Positions 31,864-40,982 of a stretch of DNA of 64,000 nt are shown in pieces (position 1 is the stretch's first letter; each line of letters begins with the position of its first letter). The DNA comes from Spirochaetota bacterium (GTDB taxonomy: Bacteria; Spirochaetota; UBA4802; UBA5368). The notes beneath the pieces were generated by a model, which did no database searches, was not told the origin of the DNA, and worked only from the letters and a program-made list of their open reading frames with translations. Position numbers and translations under genes: made by a program. The stretch spans positions 1-64,000 of the forward strand of contig SCSX01000093.1 in NCBI GenBank assembly GCA_004297825.1, in the 5' to 3' direction.

Positions 31864-34800
31864 ATGAACCATTTTATCGCAGGCAAGAGGAAGCCCGTGT
31901 GCCCCGGCGGCGCGGGAAAAAATTCATATAGAATGATCGCCTGTGTAATCATACTCACCGGATTGTACGCCCGCCCGCTCTTTTCCGACCCCATTTCAAT
32001 AACCGACGCCACGAAGAGTATCCCGCTGGGAAAGCATCTCGAGCTTCATGAAGATCCCGATGCGATAGAAAGCATTGCATCGCTGTGTAATCCGGGGAAC
32101 GACGCGAGGTGGGTAAAATCGAAGGCCGAAAACCCCGCATTAGGATTTACGAAATCGGCGTACTGGGCGCGGTTTGCGCTGAAGAATGAAGAGCGGCACG
32201 ACCTGGAAGTCTACATCGAGCAGAATTATATCTTAATCAACGACATGAAGCTTTTTGAACCGGACAAGGAGGGATTCCGGATCACCGAAATCGGGAACAG
32301 GAAACCCTTTTACGACCGGCCGGTGATATACCGGACGCTGGTAGTGCCGCTGAAAATCAGGGCGGGCACGCAGGAAACGTATTACCTGCGTTACTTAACC
32401 GAAGGCGCCATGAACATCCGGCCCGTTATCTGGCAGCGGGAGGCTTTCAGGGAGAAGATCTACAACGAGGACATCGTCCTGTGGATGTTCTACGGCATCA
32501 TGCTTATCATGGCGTTGTACAATCTCTTCCTGTTTTTTTCGATCCGCGATGTCACCTATCTCTACCTGAGCCTGCACATCGTCGTGATGAGCCTGCTCAT
32601 GATGAATCTCCATGGAATCTCGTTCCAGTATCTCTGGCCCAACCAGGTCTGGTGGGCCGTCATCTCCTATCCCGTATTTATGGGCCTGACCGGTTTTGCC
32701 ATCTTCCAGTTCGTCAGGTATTTCCTGCGAACTATGGACCAGGACCGGCCCTTGATGAAATACGCGGATAGGTCGTTCAAAATATTGGCCCTGGCCGGCC
32801 TTGTCATGTCGGTGCTGACACTGGTGACGGGAAACTACCGTATCGGCAATTTAGTGATTTCTGCGTTCGTGGTGGTTTTCGCCGTTGTGGGCGTTTCGAT
32901 CGCGCTGGTGCTGCTGTTCACCCCGGGACCCTGGGTCAGGCGGATCAAGTTCTTTGTCGCCGCGTTCGGGCTCTACATAATCGGCACGCTGATGTACGCG
33001 CTTAAAACGTTCACGATCCTGCCGGATGTATTCTTGACCGCGTACTCGATGCAGATCGGCACCGTGTTCGAAGTGGCCATCCTCTCGTTCGCCCTCGCCG
33101 ACACGATCCACGTGATGAAGAACGACCTTGCGGACCTGAACGTGCATCTCGAGGACAAGATCAGGGATCGCACCGACGAGCTCCGCGCGTCCAACGAGAA
33201 GCTCAAGGAAATGGACAAGGTCAAATCGAATTTCTTCACCAACCTCTCGCACGAAATAAAGACGCCGCTCACGCTCATCTCGAATTACATGGACCAGTAT
33301 ATCCGCATCCACGGATCGAGCGACGAGATAAAGGTGGTCAGGCGGGGCATAGACAAGCTCCTCGCCGACATGGTGAATTTCTTCGATGTGCTGAAATTCG
33401 AGCGCGGTGCCGATCTCTACGATCATACGCAGGTATCCCGGCTCTCCGATATACTGCGCCAGAAAACGGAGCTCTTCGCCAGCATGGTGTACGGCAAGGA
33501 AATCACCATTTCATCCGACATCGAACGCGATCTGTTCGCGAAGGCCGACCCACTGGCGATAGAGCGCATAATCAACAACCTCATAGAAAACGCCATCCGG
33601 TATAACAGGAAGGGCGGACAAATTCATGTCGCGCTCAAATCGGATGACGACGAGATTTCGTTTTTGGTGAAAGATACGGGCATCGGCATCGACAGGGTGC
33701 AGCTCGGGAATATATTCGAACCGTATTTCCAGGTGACCCACAATAAGCGCAATATCCAGGGAATCGGCATGGGGCTTTCAATCGTGAAAAGCATCGTGGA
33801 ATCGCTCCGTGGTACCATACGCGTCGACAGCGAACCGGGCACCGGGACGACCTTCACCGTTGTGCTGGAAAAATATCGGCCCATCGAAGGGGACGTTATA
33901 CACAGTGAAATGCTCGCGGTCAGGCCTGCGGACACCGTCCCGCATTTCCGGGAATTGCCCGACGTTCCTCCCGTAACGGGAGCGCGCAGCAGCGTCCTCG
34001 TCGTCGAGGACAACCGGGACCTTCTCGCGCTCATGCGCACCAGGCTGGGGGAGCGCTACCGGGTGACAGCGGCGCTCAACGGGAGGGAGGCGCTGGAAAA
34101 GCTCGCGGGAATGCCGCCGCCTGACGTCATCATATCCGATATCATGATGGACGAGATGGACGGGTACGGCTTTATCGAGAAGATCACGGAATTGCCCGGC
34201 TACAGGGACATCCCGTTCGTGTTCGTAACCGCGAAATCCGGCAGCGACGACAGGATCGACGGCCTGAACAGGGGCGCGATCGATTACATATTCAAGCCCT
34301 TCGTCATGGAGGAACTCATTTCCAAGATCGATTCCATCCTGAGATACCAGGACCTGAAAAAAGCTGCCTTCGATAGGGACAAGTTCATGTCGCTGGGCAT
34401 GCTGCTGGGCGGTATATCGCATGAAATTTTCAACCCGTTATCCGGCATAACGGGACCCCTGGACAACCTGAAAAGGCTGATCGACGAAACCGATCTGGGA
34501 GCAAACGAAAGGGTGCTCCGGTATTTCCGTAATATCCATGAAAGCGCGGAGAAGATAGAGGGAATCGTCAACAATATCAGGATCCTGTACTCGAATAAAA
34601 CCCTGGAGAAGGAACCCATCGATGTGGGGGAGACGGCGCGAATAGTCGTCGCGGAGCATCGTGAACGGAATGGGGGTCGGATACGCTTCGATACGGATAT
34701 CGAAAATGCCGTCTCGATCATGGGTAACAGGGACGCCTTCCGACAGATACTGGATAACCTCGTCGCCAACGCCATGGAATCCATTTCGGGAACGGGATCC

Positions 34801-35046
34801 ATCTCGATTGCGGCGGAGAGGATGGACGGCGCCGCGCGCATCCGGGTCGCCGATACGGGATGCGGAATTCCGCATGAACACAGGGACAGGATATTCGACG
34901 CCTTCTATACCACGAAGGACGTCGGCCGTGGAGTGGGACTCGGGCTTAACATCGTGAAAAACCTGGCCGTAAAAATGGACTGGGATCTGACGGTCGACTC
35001 CGAGCCCGGCAAAGGAACTGTCTTCACCATCGTCGCGAAGGAATGA
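31864..35046 (+). CDS. 7TMR-DISM hybrid histidine kinase with two kinase modules
   Basis: This protein of 1060 residues starts with a signal helix and an extracytoplasmic DISM-type sensor domain (about residues 40-170). A seven-helix membrane domain (about 190-400) and a coiled coil follow. The first HisKA/HATPase module has NLSHEIKTPL with phospho-His 463, DTGIGIDR and GMGLSIVKS. The receiver has SDIMMDEMDG with acceptor Asp about 759. A second HisKA/HATPase module has GGISHEIFNPLSGI with His about 853, ADTGCGIPHEH and GLGLNIVK. Two complete kinase modules around one receiver are uncommon. The start is uncertain: 31864 follows GGGACC, while 31933 begins right before the signal helix. The stop overlaps the next gene's ATG, so kinase and sigma-54 activator are coupled and should form one pathway. 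Confidence 0.9.
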   Translation: MNHFIAGKRKPVCPGGAGKNSYRMIACVIILTGLYARPLFSDPISITDATKSIPLGKHLELHEDPDAIESIASLCNPGNDARWVKSKAENPALGFTKSAYWARFALKNEERHDLEVYIEQNYILINDMKLFEPDKEGFRITEIGNRKPFYDRPVIYRTLVVPLKIRAGTQETYYLRYLTEGAMNIRPVIWQREAFREKIYNEDIVLWMFYGIMLIMALYNLFLFFSIRDVTYLYLSLHIVVMSLLMMNLHGISFQYLWPNQVWWAVISYPVFMGLTGFAIFQFVRYFLRTMDQDRPLMKYADRSFKILALAGLVMSVLTLVTGNYRIGNLVISAFVVVFAVVGVSIALVLLFTPGPWVRRIKFFVAAFGLYIIGTLMYALKTFTILPDVFLTAYSMQIGTVFEVAILSFALADTIHVMKNDLADLNVHLEDKIRDRTDELRASNEKLKEMDKVKSNFFTNLSHEIKTPLTLISNYMDQYIRIHGSSDEIKVVRRGIDKLLADMVNFFDVLKFERGADLYDHTQVSRLSDILRQKTELFASMVYGKEITISSDIERDLFAKADPLAIERIINNLIENAIRYNRKGGQIHVALKSDDDEISFLVKDTGIGIDRVQLGNIFEPYFQVTHNKRNIQGIGMGLSIVKSIVESLRGTIRVDSEPGTGTTFTVVLEKYRPIEGDVIHSEMLAVRPADTVPHFRELPDVPPVTGARSSVLVVEDNRDLLALMRTRLGERYRVTAALNGREALEKLAGMPPPDVIISDIMMDEMDGYGFIEKITELPGYRDIPFVFVTAKSGSDDRIDGLNRGAIDYIFKPFVMEELISKIDSILRYQDLKKAAFDRDKFMSLGMLLGGISHEIFNPLSGITGPLDNLKRLIDETDLGANERVLRYFRNIHESAEKIEGIVNNIRILYSNKTLEKEPIDVGETARIVVAEHRERNGGRIRFDTDIENAVSIMGNRDAFRQILDNLVANAMESISGTGSISIAAERMDGAARIRVADTGCGIPHEHRDRIFDAFYTTKDVGRGVGLGLNIVKNLAVKMDWDLTVDSEPGKGTVFTIVAKE

Positions 35047-36449
35047 ATATGAACGATTTCTCCATCATGGTAGTCGACGACGAGGCGATCATTCTCGAAA
35101 GCATCAGGGATTACCTTTCGGGGTATTCCATCCGCACATTCCTGGATCCGCGTGACGCGTGGAAGGCCCTTCAAAATGAATACTTCGACATTATTGTTTC
35201 CGACTACAAGATGCCGGGAATGAACGGCCTGGACCTGCTCCTGGAGGCGAAAAGGAACGACAGGTACCATTACGGAATATTGCTTACCGCGTACGCGGAA
35301 AAAGACCTGCTCGAGGACTGCATCAACGGCGACGTCATCAGGAAGGTGGTCGAAAAGCCCCTGAAGCTCGCTCCCTTCAAGGCCCTCATCGACGCGGCGA
35401 TAACGTCGTGCGCGACGGCCAGGGATGAACGCGAGAGGGTTGTGCGCATGCGGCTTATCTGCGAAGAGGCGTTCAAGGGGCTGAATTTCCTGAACGATTC
35501 GATTATCGGGATCGACGGCGGTTTAAAGGAAGTTTACAGGAAAGCGGAATACATCGCCCCCACGAATGAAAATGTGCTCATCACGGGCGAGACCGGCACC
35601 GGCAAGGAGGCCCTGGCCCGGGCCATCCATTTCATGAGCGCGCGCAGGGCACAGCCCTTTATAAAAATAAACTGCGGCGCGATCCCGGAAAACCTGATCG
35701 AGAGCGAGCTCTTCGGCTTTTCGAAAGGGGCGTTCTCGGGCGCGGACAGGGAGAAGCCCGGTAAAATCGAGCTCGCCCAGGGCGGAACGCTGTTCCTCGA
35801 CGAAATCGGCGAGCTGAGCCCCGAGATGCAGACGAGGCTGCTCAGCGCCGTGCAGGAAAAACGAGTGGAACGGCTGGGCGCACTAAGAAGCATCAGCGTC
35901 GATTTTCGACTGATAAGCGCTACCAACAGGGACCTCGATAAGTCCATGCGGGAGAACAGGTTCAGAAGCGATCTCTACTATAGAATCGGAACCTATCCGA
36001 TTCACCTGCCCCCGTTGCGCGCGCGAACCATGGATATGGAAAACCTCGTTCGCTACCTGGTTAATAGTTTCGGCAGGGAGCTGGGGAAAAAGAACGTCGA
36101 GGTCGAGGACCGGGCGATCGCGCGGCTGAAGGAATATTCATGGCCCGGCAATGTCAGGGAGCTCGAAAACGTCATCAAGAGGGCCCTGCTGCACCTGTCG
36201 GACCATGAAAAAATTATCGGTCCGGAAGCTTTCGAGTACCTGTTTTACAAGGTCGACAGTGACAGCCGTCTCGGCGCCGGTGAGAGCGCTATAGCGGAGA
36301 TCAGGAACAGGATAATCAGGGAGAAACTGAGCCTTAAAACCCTGGAAAAAGAGATCATCGCCAGCATCCTCGAGCACTTCAACGACAACATCATCGAGGC
36401 CGTGAAGGTCACCGGCATACCCAAGGACCGATTCTATCGCAGCAGGTAA
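35043..36449 (+). CDS. Sigma-54-dependent response regulator (NtrC type)
   Basis: This 468-residue protein has a receiver with acceptor Asp54 in VSDYKMPG. The AAA+ sigma-54 activator domain (about residues 160-390) has Walker A GETGTGKE and the loop GAFSGADR, where the usual GAFTGA reads GAFSGA. Walker B is GTLFLDEIGEL, and the arginine fingers lie in RFRSDLYYR. A C-terminal Fis-like helix-turn-helix (LKTLEKEIIASILEHFNDNI) binds DNA. Phosphorylation would switch it on and promote open complexes at sigma-54 promoters. Its start overlaps the kinase stop by four bases, so the hybrid kinase at 31864 is the likely partner. Targets are not identifiable here. Confidence 0.94.
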   Translation: MNMNDFSIMVVDDEAIILESIRDYLSGYSIRTFLDPRDAWKALQNEYFDIIVSDYKMPGMNGLDLLLEAKRNDRYHYGILLTAYAEKDLLEDCINGDVIRKVVEKPLKLAPFKALIDAAITSCATARDERERVVRMRLICEEAFKGLNFLNDSIIGIDGGLKEVYRKAEYIAPTNENVLITGETGTGKEALARAIHFMSARRAQPFIKINCGAIPENLIESELFGFSKGAFSGADREKPGKIELAQGGTLFLDEIGELSPEMQTRLLSAVQEKRVERLGALRSISVDFRLISATNRDLDKSMRENRFRSDLYYRIGTYPIHLPPLRARTMDMENLVRYLVNSFGRELGKKNVEVEDRAIARLKEYSWPGNVRELENVIKRALLHLSDHEKIIGPEAFEYLFYKVDSDSRLGAGESAIAEIRNRIIREKLSLKTLEKEIIASILEHFNDNIIEAVKVTGIPKDRFYRSR

Positions 36450-36533
36450 AGCGGGCCCGGATACAGCGACTTTCAGGGCCCGCCCGGATGGCGCCCCCCC
36501 CCTAAAAAAATTCAAACTACACATAAATATGGC

Positions 36534-36560
36534 TAAACATATGTGTGCATCCTCCGATAA
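36534..36560 (+). promoter_or_regulatory. Sigma-28 (FliA) promoter of the flgM-like gene
   Basis: TAAA at 36534-36537 is followed after exactly 15 bases by TCCGATAA at 36553-36560. This matches the flagellar sigma-28 consensus TAAA-N15-GCCGATAA in all but one base. It lies 40 bases before the ATG of a FlgM-like gene, a common arrangement for anti-sigma-28 control. Confidence 0.75.
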
Positions 36561-36599
36561 TAACTATGTCACATCGATACTCAAAGGGAGGCAAAGATC

Positions 36600-36974
36600 A
36601 TGATTATAAACAGGACAGGAATATTGGACCGCAACCCCTACCGGGGAGAAACGAAGGGATCACCCGTTTTTCTCAGGCAGCCCGCGCGCGCGGACAGGGG
36701 AACGGACCAGGTGGAAATATCGGACGAGGCGCGCAGCAGGCTTGACCTGGAGCGGTTGCCCCGCTGGATGAGAACACCCGGCGTCTTCACGGACGCCCAG
36801 GTTCGGGAATTCGGCGCGATCGTCCGCGAAAAGGACGAGGCCTTCGCGGCGGAACGCCGGGAGCGCCTTGACGCGCTCGCGCGGGCGGTGCGGGACGGCA
36901 GGTACGATTTCGGGAACATGACCGTGATGAAAGAAACGGCGGACAGGATCGCCGGCGAGATGATGATGTCATAA
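36600..36974 (+). CDS. flgM: FlgM-like anti-sigma-28 factor
   Basis: This 124-residue protein has the FlgM pattern. An early VEISDEARSRL segment is followed, after a longer than usual linker, by helices RRERLDALARAVRDGRYDF and ETADRIAGEMM at the C-terminus. These are the parts of FlgM that grip FliA. FlgM keeps flagellar late genes off until the hook is complete and is then exported. A good site (GGGAGGC) precedes the ATG, and the sigma-28 promoter at 36534-36560 supports the call. The N-terminal half is longer than in enterics. No other flagellar gene is in the window. Confidence 0.75.
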   Translation: MIINRTGILDRNPYRGETKGSPVFLRQPARADRGTDQVEISDEARSRLDLERLPRWMRTPGVFTDAQVREFGAIVREKDEAFAAERRERLDALARAVRDGRYDFGNMTVMKETADRIAGEMMMS

Positions 36975-36990
36975 CTGAAAGCTTGAACCA

Positions 36991-37015
36991 GCGTGCGCGG
37001 TCTTCGCGCGCACGC
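36991..37015. terminator. Hairpin between convergent flgM and methyltransferase genes
   Basis: GCGTGCGCG (36991-36999) and CGCGCACGC (37007-37015) form a perfect 9-bp stem with a 7-base loop. It lies in the 64-base gap between two convergent genes. It has no T-run, so it may act through Rho or simply protect transcript ends. Confidence 0.5.
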
Positions 37016-37038
37016 CGGACCCCTCTCCCCAGCAGTGC

Positions 37039-37845
37039 TTACGCCTGACGGCAGGTGAACATACCGGAATCGGAAGGGATATGGATTGTGCCGCGCTCTG
37101 CGATTTCCCGTTCGATAAAATGCAGGAATTCATCCCGCCGATGTTCCTCAAGCACGGATTTTTCACCATGCATTCCCTGAAGGGAATACGCGTAATCCAC
37201 GAATGGCCCCGCCTGGGTCACCCTGAGCGTGTTTTCATATAATTCGAGCGTAACCCGGCCGAAGTATCCGCTCAGCTGCGCACCGCCGTTTTCGATCGAA
37301 AAATTTTTAATTATCGGATTAGGCCTTTCGCCGGCCGCAGGCTTGGCAGTGAAGTCCCGTATGATGCGCCTCATCTCGTTCATATAGCCGTCCCGCATCG
37401 TCGTCGCGTAGAAGACGCCGTCGCGTCCAAGAACCCGGCGAATTTCAGAAAAGGCCTTTTTCCTGTCGGGAACATGGTACAACATGTGATTCGCGATTAC
37501 CATATCAAGGCTCCCGTCGTCCCGGGGTATGGTCCCGGCGTCGATTACCTCGTAGCTGAGTCCTGCAATGCTGTTTCCGATGCCGCTTCGCGCTGCCTCA
37601 AGCATGCCTTCTGAGAAGTCGGACAAGGCGATGTTCCATCCCCGGGGGATCCGGTCGGCGTTGAGCCGCCAGAGGTAGCCGTTTCCACATCCAAGCTCCA
37701 GCACCGTGAGATATTCGTCCTTCCTGAATCGATCGAACACCCACCTTGGCCAGGGATACGTGTTGCCGCTGAACGCGTAATGAAGGTACAAGCGCGCATT
37801 GAAGTTCGATGAGTCCCCGTACTGGCTGTTCTGGAGGTGGGACAT
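37039..37845 (-). CDS. Class I SAM-dependent methyltransferase
   Basis: This protein of about 268 residues has the class I methyltransferase fold. VLELGCGNGYLWRL is motif I (about residues 48-61). SDFSEGMLEAA, a motif II region with SLDMVIANHMLYHVPDRKKA, and RVLGRDGVFYATTM complete the core. The acceptor could be a small molecule, quinone or lipid. The ATG at 37845 follows AGGAGAACAAC; the longer frame from 38022 has no site. It lies downstream of the AraC/GyrI gene (182 bases away) and may belong to the same transcript. Confidence 0.88.
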   Translation of the reverse strand: MSHLQNSQYGDSSNFNARLYLHYAFSGNTYPWPRWVFDRFRKDEYLTVLELGCGNGYLWRLNADRIPRGWNIALSDFSEGMLEAARSGIGNSIAGLSYEVIDAGTIPRDDGSLDMVIANHMLYHVPDRKKAFSEIRRVLGRDGVFYATTMRDGYMNEMRRIIRDFTAKPAAGERPNPIIKNFSIENGGAQLSGYFGRVTLELYENTLRVTQAGPFVDYAYSLQGMHGEKSVLEEHRRDEFLHFIEREIAERGTIHIPSDSGMFTCRQA

Positions 37846-38026
37846 TGTTGTTCTCCTGATGCCGGGAGATTGCCGGCCCGGCGCATCCGCGCACATTCCG
37901 GTATGTCGAATTGCCCCGGATGAAAGTGTCGCAGGCACCGAATCGGCTTGATGCCGGCATAAATCCGGGAACCCGGAAAGAGTACGGGCTCCCGGATGAA
38001 AATCCGGAGGGCAGCGCTTCACGGAA

Positions 38027-39022
38027 TTACAGCGGCATCACCGGCACGCAGATGTCCACGATGCACTTTCCCTGCGGGTGGGTCTTGGGGTCGTTGTAGT
38101 ATATCTCGAACGGGGGCCGGTCGTCGGGCTGATACCCGCTTCCGGGAAGCCAGTCCCCGTAAACCGCTTTCCAGGCGGCTTCGTATTCGTCACCCGCGAG
38201 CTCGAAGTGGGCGATGGCGTATCGGCCCCCCGCGATCTCCATTTTTCCGACCTCGCCGTCCACCTTTGTGTCCCCGGGAACGGGCAGGCACATGCTCAGG
38301 CGGAGATTCGGTTCCCGCGTGATCTCGGGATTGTCGTGGTACACCGCGATGAGCTTTGTGTCGGACCCCAGGTATCCGCGCGGACCGGCCCACGCGCACA
38401 GCTTCCCGATGAGCGTCCCGAACAGGGCGCTGTCGCCCTTATAGGGCCCCACGTTGCGTACGTACGCGACGGTGGCCGCGGGAAGCTCCTTCACCTCGAC
38501 CTTCGGTTTAACCTTATCGTTCATGCTTTTCCTCCGTATGGTTGAATTTCGCTTACCATACACGGAGGCCTCCCGGGAATCTTTCCCCGGCTTGCGGAGC
38601 GTGTTGCCCGTCTTGCTTTTCGTTTTACCCGGCTTGCGTTCGGGCCTTTCCCGCGCGACATTTTCCCCGCCCGAAAGCCGCCACTGGGAGGCGCTCATCC
38701 CGAAAAGCTCCCTGAACGCGCGGGCGAAGGCGGCCGATCCCGAGAAGCCGCAATCGAGCGCAATGCGCGTAACGGGCTTTTTGGGATTGTCGACGAGCTG
38801 CGTCGCGGCCCTGTTCAGGCGGATGCGCTGGATGTACTGGAAGAGCGGCTCGTCCATCATCGCGCGGAAGATGCGGTGGAAATGATACGGTGAGAAATTG
38901 GCGACCCGCGCGAGCGCCTCCAGCGTGAGGTCCGCGTCGATATGGGCGTCGATATAGTCCATCACGCGGTTGATGCGCGCGGTGTATTCTTCGCGAAGGT
39001 ACTTGTTGTTTGTGGGGGTCAT
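38027..39022 (-). CDS. AraC-family regulator with GyrI-like effector domain
   Basis: This 331-residue protein has an N-terminal AraC double helix-turn-helix (about residues 12-115). It shows LTLEALARVANFSPYHFHRIF and RIALDCGFSGSAAFARAFRE. A Lys/Arg-rich linker (about 120-165) is followed by a GyrI/Bacterial-effector-binding domain (about 170-330) with VAYVRNVGPYKG and PPFEIYYND. Regulators like Rob and SoxS relatives with GyrI domains sense small hydrophobic compounds and activate efflux or stress genes. It is divergent from nothing and convergent with nothing here, with the GDSL gene 8 bases upstream on the same strand. Confidence 0.9.
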   Translation of the reverse strand: MTPTNNKYLREEYTARINRVMDYIDAHIDADLTLEALARVANFSPYHFHRIFRAMMDEPLFQYIQRIRLNRAATQLVDNPKKPVTRIALDCGFSGSAAFARAFRELFGMSASQWRLSGGENVARERPERKPGKTKSKTGNTLRKPGKDSREASVYGKRNSTIRRKSMNDKVKPKVEVKELPAATVAYVRNVGPYKGDSALFGTLIGKLCAWAGPRGYLGSDTKLIAVYHDNPEITREPNLRLSMCLPVPGDTKVDGEVGKMEIAGGRYAIAHFELAGDEYEAAWKAVYGDWLPGSGYQPDDRPPFEIYYNDPKTHPQGKCIVDICVPVMPL

Positions 39023-39029
39023 GGCGGTT

Positions 39030-40358
39030 TTATTCCCGTCCCGCGTCCGGGTTTTTCGCCATGTAATCCCGAAGCCCCGTCCAGAGCGCGCGGGTGAGCC
39101 GCCTGCCCATGAAGGCCCCGCCGGTCCGGGTCAGGTGCACTAGGTCCCATTGGCAGAATCCATTGCAGTAAAAGCGGTACGCGGAGCCATTGCCGCCCAT
39201 GGCATTCCAGAAGTCCCAGAACGCGGTGCCGTTGTCCAGCGCGATCTGTCTTTTCTCAAGGCCGCACTGGATCATGCGCTCATGCGACACCGGGTTGTCC
39301 GCGGTTTCCACCCAGTCCGGGGGGCTCATGAGGAGAATGGGCGCGTCCGGCAGGGCGGCGCGGTGGCGCGCGATCACCTCGCGCATCCAGACGGGATGCA
39401 TTTCGGCGTTCCACATGTTGGTGCCCGTCAGGAAAATGATGAGATCGTACCCCCTGTTTTTAAGCGCCTGCTCCATCACGGCCCTGTCCTGGGTCAGCAT
39501 GAACATGCAGTTGTGCGCGCCCACCCCGAGCGAATCCACGATGAATCCCGGCGCGTCGCGCTCCAGCGCCGCGCCGAAAAGCCGCACGGGGCGCTCCCCT
39601 GCCTTGAACTCCAGCCGGGCCGGCCCGTCCTCGGGAAGGGCGAACCGTTTCACGCCGGCCGAGACATGGTCGTCGTTGGTATCCACCTCCTGCCATTCCT
39701 TCCCGTTCAGGAGGATCTTGAACGTGCCGTTGCCCGGATAATTCAGGTAATGCACCTCGACGAGTCCCGCTCTTTTGCCCACGGGGCTGTCGTCCGCCGC
39801 CGTTTCCACCCAGGTCACGACCCCGGGAAATTTACTCTGCGCGGATATGCCGGCGAAACCGTAATAGCCGTCCGGGGCCGGTTCCGTCGTGACGGTGTAG
39901 CTTATCCAGCCGTTCTGGTCCACGTCGTGGCGCACGTCCATGTGCTTATACCAGGACCAGGGCCGGCCCAGGGCCACATAGCCGTGTCCGGGATCGCCGT
40001 ACATCGCCTGCAGGGTGCGGCGCATCTCTCCGGAGATGTAGTCGCTGGTCATGTTCGAATCGCCGTAAAACGCGATACGCAGCGGCGTCTTGCGCGTGCC
40101 GCGCAGAAGGGCAGCCGCTTTGCGGTAGAAGGGCGCGAGCGAACCAGTCGGGTCTTCGATTGCGGGCAACGGCACAGCGAGCGGGCTGTCGATGAGCTCC
40201 GGCAGGTCAACGGCGGAGGTCCTGCCGAATCGCGAGGTGGCGCAGTTCTGCGGTAACAGGATGAGGGAGATCGCGAGGACCATGCAGAGGCGCCGGAATG
40301 CGCGCAAATCCGGACCGGCAAGTGAGACTACGAGACGGCAAAACGGGCGCTTCTGCAT
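39030..40358 (-). CDS. SGNH/GDSL-family lipoprotein hydrolase
   Basis: This 442-residue exported protein has a signal sequence with a lipobox-like PQNC near residue 40. It carries an SGNH hydrolase fold interrupted by a long insert. Block I is FYGDSNMTSDYISG with catalytic Ser, block III is TGTNMWN with Asn, and block V is DLVHLTRTGG with the Asp-x-x-His pair. The middle third (about residues 170-290) looks like a beta-sandwich domain (GNGTFKILLNG). Such proteins often deacetylate surface glycans. It sits immediately before the AraC gene and is preceded by a probable promoter (40459-40497). Confidence 0.82.
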   Translation of the reverse strand: MQKRPFCRLVVSLAGPDLRAFRRLCMVLAISLILLPQNCATSRFGRTSAVDLPELIDSPLAVPLPAIEDPTGSLAPFYRKAAALLRGTRKTPLRIAFYGDSNMTSDYISGEMRRTLQAMYGDPGHGYVALGRPWSWYKHMDVRHDVDQNGWISYTVTTEPAPDGYYGFAGISAQSKFPGVVTWVETAADDSPVGKRAGLVEVHYLNYPGNGTFKILLNGKEWQEVDTNDDHVSAGVKRFALPEDGPARLEFKAGERPVRLFGAALERDAPGFIVDSLGVGAHNCMFMLTQDRAVMEQALKNRGYDLIIFLTGTNMWNAEMHPVWMREVIARHRAALPDAPILLMSPPDWVETADNPVSHERMIQCGLEKRQIALDNGTAFWDFWNAMGGNGSAYRFYCNGFCQWDLVHLTRTGGAFMGRRLTRALWTGLRDYMAKNPDAGRE

Positions 40359-40458
40359 AAACCCTCTTTATCGAACTAAGCCGCGGGAAGTAGATGTCGG
40401 ATTTGAGAACACCTGTGTGAATTTTTGCATTTGTCGCCGACTCCGATTTCCCACAAGT

Positions 40459-40497
40459 ATCATGCACATGCGGAACAGGTACGTCAACATGGATTTT
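40459..40497 (-). promoter_or_regulatory. Probable promoter of the GDSL gene
   Basis: On the minus strand TTGACG (40487-40482) is followed after 17 bases by CATGAT (40464-40459), a 4/6 match to the -10 consensus. The stretch AAATCCATG directly before the -35 box recurs before similar boxes at 3710 (+) and 43007 (-). It lies about 95 bases before the GDSL ATG at 40358. Confidence 0.45.
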
Positions 40498-40503
40498 TGT
40501 CAA

Positions 40504-40533
40504 TGAAGGCGCGGATTCGAATCCGCGCCTTCA
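40504..40533. terminator. Perfect 30-bp palindrome
   Basis: The sequence is its own reverse complement over 30 bases (TGAAGGCGCGGATTC and its complement). It lies 27 bases after the HicB stop and just before the promoter of the next minus-strand gene. It could terminate the HD-GYP/hicB transcript. The central GGATTCGAATCC resembles a tRNA T-arm but no tRNA surrounds it. Confidence 0.6.
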
Positions 40534-40559
40534 CCTCCGGGGAAATCGGCTTCACGGTG

Positions 40560-40982
40560 CTACACGGCGAGAACTCGCGTGTGTAAAACGGTTTCAACCC
40601 TTGCTATGGTTTTCAATGTGGGGTTCGATTTTTTCAGGTTCTCGAATTTCTGGTAACTCTGGACTTCTATCTTAAGAAGCCGGACCATGTCCCTTTGTGA
40701 GAGTCCCTGTTCGGCTCGCTTCATTTTAAGCCACAGGGCGAAGGAAACCCTTTTTTCGGGTTCAATATAGTATACGTTTTTTCCGGCGATCTTCGAAGAT
40801 TGGGGGACATCGATTTTTCGAAGATCGATAGACTCGAGATATCCCGTCAATGCTTCGCGTGCGTGCGCGATTGCCGAGTCAAGATCATCCCCATACGTCA
40901 GGCAGCCCGGAAGATCGGGAAATACTACAAGGAAGCATTGATCCGGTTTTGAAAATGTTATTTTTGCAGGATATGTGATCAT
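40560..40982 (-). CDS. HicB-type antitoxin-like protein with C-terminal helix-turn-helix (orphan)
   Basis: This 140-residue protein has a HicB N-terminal domain (ITYPAKITFSKPDQCFLVVF then DLPGCLTYGDDLDSAIAHA). It also has a C-terminal Xre-like helix-turn-helix with LSQRDMVRLLKIEVQSYQKFE. HicB antitoxins neutralise HicA, an RNA-cleaving toxin of about 60 residues, but no hicA-like frame lies on either side. The ATG overlaps the stop of the HD-GYP gene by four bases, so it is co-translated with an unrelated signalling gene. It may now be a stand-alone regulator. Confidence 0.82.
   Translation of the reverse strand: MITYPAKITFSKPDQCFLVVFPDLPGCLTYGDDLDSAIAHAREALTGYLESIDLRKIDVPQSSKIAGKNVYYIEPEKRVSFALWLKMKRAEQGLSQRDMVRLLKIEVQSYQKFENLKKSNPTLKTIARVETVLHTRVLAV

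Noticed and set aside
40504-40533. tRNA-like T-arm (GGATTCGAATCC)
   Set aside because: It is the centre of a perfect palindrome, and no acceptor stem, D-arm or anticodon arm can be placed around it.
40482-40982. HicA toxin partner of the HicB-like gene
   Set aside because: I looked on both sides and in all frames for a short protein with the HicA pattern and found none.
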